Source: Botryococcus braunii (taxonomy: Eukaryota; Chlorophyta; Trebouxiophyceae). Taken from it: a stretch of DNA of 64,000 nucleotides. The stretch is taken from positions 90,001-154,000 of the forward strand of contig KV908590.1 in NCBI GenBank assembly GCA_002005505.1. The letters are read 5' to 3'. The position numbers and the translations under genes were made by a program. Positions 55,719 through 64,000 of this stretch are shown here, one piece after another. Each line of letters starts with the position of its first letter. The stretch's first letter is position 1. The notes below the pieces were generated by a model. That model saw only the letters and a list, made by a program, of their open reading frames with translations, was not told where the DNA came from and did not search any database.

Positions 55719-58700
55719 AGATGGGCTCTCCAAGCGGTGTTAACAGTGTTGGTTCTGCCTACATTGTCACATAAATGCATGCCACGTCGCCGCCCAGGCT
55801 GAAGTTGTGGACCCTACTCATGCGGTTGGGCGCAGCATGTGTGTTTGGAAAGTGTCAAGCACCAGATAGAAGTCTTTCTGAGCGGCCCCGGAGCGTCACA
55901 TGTCCGTTCACATGTCACTGTACAGACGGGTTCAAAGCGTGTGCTGCGTCAAGGATTGGCGGCCAGAATTCATAGGCAAGGAAACCAGCCACATTGTCGA
56001 TGTCAACTGAACTTGGCATGCCGCATCTGAACTCTGTCCGAGTTTCCTAGCCCAGCGCACCGCTCATGGTGGCACGTTGTCGATGTCAGCTGAAGTTTGT
56101 GTGTGCCGCGTTGCAAGCTATATAAACTTTGTATGCCGCATTTATTTCGAAGCATGTCCAGGCCCCTACATAAAGGGAATCCGCCAGAGCAGAACATCGT
56201 CACCGTCAACTGAACATTGTATGCAGGGTTAGAACTCTGTTCAGGTTTCCCAGATAAGGGAATCAGCCACAGCACAAGCATTTTTGGATATATTGTTATG
56301 AATTGCGCAATTCATAATAATATGTATGCCGAGGTCGAAGGCTATACAATGACACTAGTTCTAGTGCCAGTACTGGCAGGCCGGCTCTGTAAACCATGGA
56401 TGGCCATCTTCAAGTTTTGGGATTCTTATTTGTTTTAAGGGGAGGGGGGGGGGGGTTAACATGATTCAGCTTCGCCAAAATTTTGCAAGTATGCCGGCTG
56501 ACGGCCTGATCGCCTTGAGAGCCCAAAATTGTATCTGCAGCTGTACAGCAGAAAGGTAGGTAAGGTTCGCCGTAGACACCGGAGTGATAAGGCGTATAAC
56601 TTACTACTAATAAGCCGTTTGTATGTGTCATGTTCAGTATGGTCACTGTGTATCGTCACCCGTAAAAGTTCAAAAGAGTGGTGTTGTGTAGCTCTCTGCA
56701 CCCACACTTCAGGAAGGACGGAAGGGGTTCGTCCCGTTTAGGTTTTATTGCAGTTTTAGCCAACCTTTGAAGAATAGGCACCTCAGGTCGGGGCAAGTGG
56801 ACACCCAGGGGGGCCTGTTCCGGTATGAGCCAGCAGAGTGGGCCAACCTACAGCTAGGCTGCTGAAGGCTGACGGGGCTTTTTGGAGTAACACAACAAGT
56901 CCTGCAGGCCAACACAGCAACGAGCAACCCGTCGGAAGCGCACATGTGTACACAAGCCTGTCTTCCTTTCCTTAAGCCTGTCTGGGAGGCTCTGCGACAG
57001 CAGAATCAACTCGTGCCGCTTTCCTTGAGGGGCGTGGAGTCTCTGAAATTTCTAAAAATAGTTTAAAATTTCTGAAATTTTTAATAAGCCGCCATGACTT
57101 GGTCCTGCTGTCGGAGAACCTCCCAGACAGGCTTGTGCGTCTTCTCCGTACGAGTGTCAGCCCTGTGGAAGGCTCACACTGCATGCAGAATGGAGGGAAT
57201 GGTCCAAACAACCCGACAACCAGACGATTTTCTTGAGGGGCATAGATCTAGAGCTCAGGGGGCAGAACGGAGGAATGGAGACTGGAGAATGGAGGAATGG
57301 TGGTGGGGCTTGGACTCGGGCGTTGTATGCAATGACAGACAATGAGCGCTGTTCCTGTTGAAGGAATCTGAAGACGAAAGAAGCACGGTCAAAAAGCCGC
57401 TGTAGCCCAAGAAGGCATACCCGAAAGAGCCTGGGAAAAGGGAAGATGGAACTCCCACCCCCGAAGAATGTGACACATTAGGCCATACGCCCTCCTGTAC
57501 AGTTGCAATATTGATTAATCTTCTACAGTTATGGGATCAGAGCTTAGGACAATGTCAGTGAACCCCCAAACACCCATAACTCCCCCCCCCCCCTTTTCCC
57601 CTACAGTATACAAATACAGGAAATCAACACTTAAAACTCCCTGTGAAGTCTTATTATACCTTTGGTTGTAAACTGGCCCTAGCACAACAGAAGTGAAACC
57701 AACTATTTTTTTAGCTCATCCTTAACCCCTTGAAACATTAATGTTGACACATTCTTTCAACATTAATGTTTCAACATTAATATTTTAGACCTTGGATGGC
57801 AGCCTGCAGGTGATAGCCTTGATGGATACCTAGGAGGGCTTACAGCCCAAGGCTGAATGGCGGCACTGGCCAGTGCACTACTGGTGGCACGAGGTGTGAT
57901 CACTAAAGAGAAGCAGAACCACGCAGGTGTAAAAACTGTGTGTACACATGTGCTTCCTCCTCAAATGCGTCTAGAAGAGAAGTGAATATGAAAAGTGAGC
58001 ATATTTCGATGATGTCCAATTGCGTCTTTCACTGTAGTTGTGGATGTTCCGATCACAACTGAGGGGAAGAGAGACTCAAATTACATGGAGAGGAGCAGGA
58101 GAGCACGTGCAGTACTGGCACGGCCCGTTCTGTACGGACGCGGTGCCACCTTCCTGCGGCTCTCAGTTCCTGATGATCCGATGCACGGGACCGGCAAAGC
58201 TGGAATAAAATCTCCGCTCTCAATCAAGGAACATGACTACAACTGTCATTTTTGTATAAGCAAGTACTCCCCTTTCTACCAGGATTTTTTCTTGAATTTC
58301 GAAAAGTGTCTGTGGTTTTGACGGGCCCTCCGTTCGATCGTCTCGCCAAGGCAATCCCTCTCATTCCTGGCGTATACGCAGATCCTGTTTTATCAAGTTG
58401 AAATTTAATTATTTTTCTGCTCAAATGTACGTTTTTGTCGATGATGGCTATGATCAAAATTACTTCGCGGTGTCTTCTGTGGGGCACACCTCGCCGGGTT
58501 GGGATCCACTTTCCCAATTGCGTTAAGTTTTGTGCTGCCCTCATATAGGTTGTTGAATTTTATCAGCGTGAAGGACCATTGCTGCTGCATTGGTATCTGC
58601 GCCCTCTGAGCTGGTCGCCGCACTGCAGGGGCAGTACGAGCGAAGATCGACAGCAATCTCGGCATTGAGAATTTTTGAAACTAAAGGAAAGCATCAGAAA

Positions 58701-59550
58701 CAGATATCAAGACATTTTTACCCGTTAGGGTGTCTGACTCATGTTGATATTCGGAGGGTTTACCGGCCGTGGAACCTTGGAGGTGAGGGATCCCGACTAG
58801 CTCGACCCTGTCATCGCACATGGTATTTAAATAGAAGGAGAGAAATTATGAGTGGTTCAAATCATGAATCAGATGAATATGTATCAAAAATTGTATTTTC
58901 ACACACCCTGCATAGCGTGCTTCTTTGGAGGCGAATACTAGGTTCTCAGCGAATCATGGATTGAAAAACATCCTGCAAGAAACTTTCTCGAGATTATGCA
59001 ATGGGACTCCAGCTGATAATATGTTTGACTTGGACTACCCAAATATTCTGAGGAAGGTATCTTTGAGTCCAAGGATTATGCGAGGAGTGTCAATAACTTG
59101 TTGGGTAGGGTCTGATTTGATGTTTTGCCCTCCCCTTTAGATCCAATGTCACCCCGAACGTCGAATGCTTTCATCGAATCTCCCATGGCTTCTGGCCAAA
59201 AACATTTATCAATGCCAAGCTCCACTGCCACCACCTGGCAGCTTTGAGTTTCACTCAACTCCTTGCTCAAAATCTGCAGCATTCCCTACTGATTGTTCAC
59301 CACTTTATGATCATTCAAGTGTCGCCATAAACTTGTTGGGGCAATTGTCGCAGGATGTGACCGAAGGCTGACTTCGATGAGCAGACCCCTTCCCAGTGGG
59401 CCATGCCATCCGAAGCATCACGTTCCGGGTCCTGCATGGTACGGACGCCTTGATCTGCTTAAATCAAAAGACAGGGAGGGGTTGCATAGCAGGAGTTTCC
59501 CGGGCCACTAAAGGGGGGGGGGGGACAGACGGGCACGGACCCTTCCCCCT
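55719..59550. other. intergenic, no gene recognised
   Basis: A CATTGTCGATGTCAACTGAA-type phrase repeats, diverged, at about 55991, 56077 and 56198. A 17-bp perfect inverted repeat lies at 57731-57773. Exon-like but unassigned peptides occur at 58590-59080, for example ETFSRLCNGTPADNMFDLDY just before a GTATCT donor-like site near 59058. Confidence 0.4.
57731..57773. repeat. 17-bp perfect inverted repeat
   Basis: TGAAACATTAATGTTGA at 57731-57747 and TCAACATTAATGTTTCA at 57757-57773 are separated by 9 bases. Each arm contains the palindrome AACATTAATGTT, and a third near-copy follows. Confidence 0.95.
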
Positions 59551-59557
59551 CAACCAA

Positions 59558-59735
<178 letters not shown>

Positions 59736-59895
59736 GAGAGAGAGAGGGGGGGGAGAGAAAGACAGGGGGGGTTGGAGAGAGCGGCTCTCCAACAACTGCC
59801 TGGCAGGAGCAGTAGACATGTTTATGGATATTGTGTGAAACACAAACATACAGTTCCTTGTTCTTGACGTCCTGTCAGCAAATTGTAACAGAAAG

Positions 59896-60000
59896 ATGGC
59901 CAGACCATTAGATCCCCAAGAAAGGCAAATTTATGAAACAGCATGTAGAGAAGTCATGCAAAACTTGGGGACAGAAAGAGTTAGCAACTTTGCAAATTGA
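59896..60000 (+). CDS. possible small open frame or first exon
   Basis: ATG at 59896 opens MARPLDPQERQIYETACREV, 34 codons to TGA at 59998. The peptide has a natural helix-like composition and an AAGATGG start context. It might be a first coding exon or a small protein. No family is recognised. Confidence 0.22.
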   Translation: MARPLDPQERQIYETACREVMQNLGTERVSNFAN

Positions 60001-60802
60001 AATTCTACTTCCTTTCTTGTGAAGCCTCTCAGAGTGAGCGTGGAATGCTGCTACGATTGCTCAGAAGCGCCCATAAGCATCCACTAGGCCATTTTAGCTG
60101 AACAGAATGGTTGCGGGGCAGGCTACTCAACCTCTTTTCCTGGGTAAAGGCCTTATCATTCTCAGAAACCCAGCTAAGGATTTTGAGACGTGACAACTGA
60201 TGCATTCAAGTAGCCCCCCAAAACAGGGAAATCACCCCCCCCCCCCCCCCCCGGTTAATAGGCTTAACAAATTGCCCCCGTGGGGAGACCCCGGGGGGGG
60301 GGGGGGGGTTGCATTTACACCCTTACAGAAAGAATTCCGCACAGATTGCTGGGCTCTAATCAATCCAAAATCCTGAGCACTCCACAGTTTGTGGGCAAAA
60401 CGTTTCTTGGCGACGTTTTGTGACATACCAGCGCGGTTGCGTCAAACAAGCCTCACCTAAGGGTACCTGTCAGGTCCAGCAATGGGCTCGTTTGGCCCCA
60501 AAGCACCAAAGGTGGTAACCTCATCGGATGCCACGGACAGCTGCCAAACGTGATACAGGATCGACAACGGTTGTAACCCTTTTGCTGATGTGGGGTTGCT
60601 TCCATCTGTGACGCAGGGCCCCATCCTGGCGTGTTTTCCCCGCCCCGATCCCTTGCTAAGGATACCGGCCCAGTCCCTGCTGGGGGACCCTGGGCGCCGG
60701 GGCCCTCCAGAGTGCCCGAGCCCCAAAAAGGACAGCCTCGGTACCGGTGCCCACCCCAAGAAGCCTGAACCTCGCACCGGACTGCTACACAGCCTTGGGA
60801 AC
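60001..60802. other. flank upstream of the long GC-rich frame
   Basis: C-run and G-run pairs lie near 60234-60252 and 60293-60308. The frame of the downstream gene is open from a GTG at 60590, so an upstream exon border may lie between 60590 and 60803. Confidence 0.4.
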
Positions 60803-62521
60803 ATGAGAATCTTCCACTCCTTGAGGGGGTCACCCCCTCCCAGCCACGCAGCTTCAGATGCGCAACGGGCAAAGAAGGCCCGACCCCGCTCCTTCCTGCG
60901 TAGGGAGGCCCCACGGCGATGCCCAGACGGTGCGGGCGCCAGCGGGGACGCGGCTTGCCCCATACTTCAGCCGGAGCGGAGGCAGAGCAGCAATGATGGC
61001 CCTGAGAGTGCTGCCCGAAGCTGCGCAGGGTCCAGGGTCACGTCTCGAAAGCACGACAGACAGTCCTTAGAGACCTGCTCTGCCCCCGGGGAGGGCCCTT
61101 CAAATACAGGGGACCGGGGGGAGCCGCAAGGGGAGGGAGAGGGGAAGGGACGGTGGAAAGGCGGACTTCGCCGAAGAGCTCACCGGTTCAAACCCGTGGC
61201 AGAGCCGGACCCAAATCCCCGGTCTTCTTCCCTTTTTTCCTTCCTCGCCTGCCTCGGCTCCCGGCCCATGGTGCGGGGAGGACGCCTGGCCCAACGCCGC
61301 GGGGGCCCCCTTGCCTGTTTAGGCTACACCGGTCCGTCCAGCGAGGCAGAGACCTGGACACCCGTTGCGCGTGTGTATAAGGAACAGCCCTTCGGCCCCG
61401 CTCCAGAGGCAGCGATCGGCCACCTGGGGTACCTGGGGCACGGGTCCCCCCTGCCCGCAGCCAAGCTTCGGCCGATGCCGCACCGCGGGGCGCGACCCCG
61501 TGACAGCGAGTGCATATTGGATTCTGCGCAGCTGGAATGGGGCCCGGTGAGGCTGATCCACTCGGGCGCGGAGGGCTCCTCCTCTTTGGAGAGTACCTGC
61601 GGGACCAGCTCCAGCGAAGAAGGCTCCCTGGAAGTCGCGGAGCACATCGACTGGCACCAGCTGCTCATTCTGTCCCGTCTGATGGGCGCTGTACCGCACG
61701 GCTTGGAAGAGGCCTCCGAGTTTGACGATCTGCCGCCGGGGCTCCCCTCGGGACCGATGTACAAGCCCCCAGCCAAGCAGATGGCTTGGCAGCGGCATGC
61801 GGGTCCCGCTCCCACTCCCGCGACCGAAGTCATGTCGCGGGCATGCGCCCCGCCTGCTCCCGCCACCCTCCCAGCCAGGGGCTGGCCCGCAGCAGGGTCC
61901 TGGTGGGGGGACTCCCCCAAAAAAGCGCCCCCGTCAGTCCGTACCGCCATCATGAACGTCGAGGAACGATACCAGCTGGACGGGCTCAAGGCGCGGGACC
62001 GGGACCGGGACCGGGAGGCCTGTGGCGCATGGCAGGGTGACGCAAGCCCGCCAGTGAATGTCGCCTGCTGGTCCACGAGCCCCGACTGGCTCCAGAGCAC
62101 CTTCAGGGGAGGCCGAGGAGATGGTCCCACGGCACCCCAGGGGACCCCATGGGTTGCTGCAGGTGACTGGAGCGCATCCTCCGGCAATCAGGCATCCAGC
62201 ACGCGCTCTGCGTACAAAACGTGGGAAGCGAAGCCCCCGGGGGCTTCTGCGGGACCCCTGTATGGCTGGGCTCGAGAGACCGCTTTCTGGGAGACCTCCC
62301 CCTTCGAGAGCTACAACTGGTGTCTGCCCCACCAGCAGGTCCTGGTGGACGTGCGAGAGGCGGCGTGCTGTGACACATTCAGCAGGAATGCCTCCTTCAG
62401 CAGTGCCATGAATCTGGCGGGGGGCGGGTCCCGCACGCAAACCCTGTCGGACGAGATTCACAACGTGCGCCGGTTCTCCAGCCAGGAGTCCGCCATCTCT
62501 TTCAACCTGTGGCTGCCTTGA
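60803..62521 (+). CDS. long GC-rich open frame, unknown Pro/Ser/Gly-rich protein
   Basis: 573 codons from the first in-frame ATG (60803) to TGA at 62519-62521. The frame is open back to 60590, so 60803 may lie inside an exon. The product is rich in Pro, Ser, Gly and Arg, with no membrane segment or known domain. Less disordered parts are HIDWHQLLILSRLMGAVPHG (about residues 285-304) and the last about 90 residues (SPFESYNWCLPHQQVLVDVR, then SLSDEIHNVRRFSSQ-like, and SAISFNLWLP). The region is much more GC-rich than its surroundings, with long open frames on both strands, which raises the risk of a chance frame. The ordered C-terminus and lack of simple repeats favour a real last exon. Confidence 0.42.
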   Translation: MRIFHSLRGSPPPSHAASDAQRAKKARPRSFLRREAPRRCPDGAGASGDAACPILQPERRQSSNDGPESAARSCAGSRVTSRKHDRQSLETCSAPGEGPSNTGDRGEPQGEGEGKGRWKGGLRRRAHRFKPVAEPDPNPRSSSLFSFLACLGSRPMVRGGRLAQRRGGPLACLGYTGPSSEAETWTPVARVYKEQPFGPAPEAAIGHLGYLGHGSPLPAAKLRPMPHRGARPRDSECILDSAQLEWGPVRLIHSGAEGSSSLESTCGTSSSEEGSLEVAEHIDWHQLLILSRLMGAVPHGLEEASEFDDLPPGLPSGPMYKPPAKQMAWQRHAGPAPTPATEVMSRACAPPAPATLPARGWPAAGSWWGDSPKKAPPSVRTAIMNVEERYQLDGLKARDRDRDREACGAWQGDASPPVNVACWSTSPDWLQSTFRGGRGDGPTAPQGTPWVAAGDWSASSGNQASSTRSAYKTWEAKPPGASAGPLYGWARETAFWETSPFESYNWCLPHQQVLVDVREAACCDTFSRNASFSSAMNLAGGGSRTQTLSDEIHNVRRFSSQESAISFNLWLP

Positions 62522-62562
62522 GGGCACGGGCCCACACCCCCCCTCCCCTGAAGGAGGGGGGG

Positions 62563-64000
<1,438 letters not shown>

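Noticed and set aside
61319..62187. Long minus-strand frames opposite the GC-rich open frame
   Set aside because: High GC makes stops rare on both strands; the plus frame is longer and has a more protein-like C-terminus.

Overview
This is eukaryotic nuclear DNA from a plant-lineage (streptophyte-alga-like) genome. Evidence: genes split into short exons with GT..AG introns, a plant-type class II trehalose-phosphate synthase, LTR retrotransposons of the plant kind, and a very heavy load of long dinucleotide microsatellites. A Chara-like charophyte would fit, but the species call is inference. No bacterial operons, CRISPR arrays, rRNA or convincing tRNA genes were seen.

Layout. 1-3.5 kb: mostly non-coding, with a possible minus-strand gene end near 228-588. 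3.56-11.54 kb: a class II trehalose-6-phosphate synthase/phosphatase gene (+) of at least 15 exons, nearly complete, about 860 residues. 15.0-19.3 kb: a very young but coding-dead Ty1/copia-type LTR element (minus) inserted into a (GA)n microsatellite. 20.5-28.2 kb: a complete 8-exon sodium:solute symporter gene (+) whose introns are packed with microsatellites and minisatellites. 31.7-32.3 kb: a two-exon MAPEG-family membrane protein (minus). 32.9-39.3 kb: a full-length Ty3/gypsy chromovirus (+) with 261-bp LTRs, a perfect 5-bp target duplication, gag, pol and two frameshifts. 41.5-42.7 kb: a secreted CHRD-domain protein (+), followed by possible Cys-rich exons to about 45 kb. 45-53.8 kb: repeats and unassigned open exon-like stretches. 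53.99-55.72 kb: the 3' half of an RTF2-like gene (+). 60.8-62.5 kb: a long GC-rich open frame of unknown function.

The genes do not form a pathway; they are independent eukaryotic loci. I did not find a clear novel multi-gene system. The most unusual structures are decayed copies of exon pieces inside introns of two genes (7.1 kb; 23.64 and 23.76 kb), a dispersed roughly 21-bp repeat that is tandemly amplified at 47 kb, a near-identical-LTR element with a ruined interior, two-part homopolymer tracts (CnAn / TnGn), and several perfect inverted repeats. Exon borders were placed by eye from splice signals, reading phase and family similarity; no alignment or RNA data were available.
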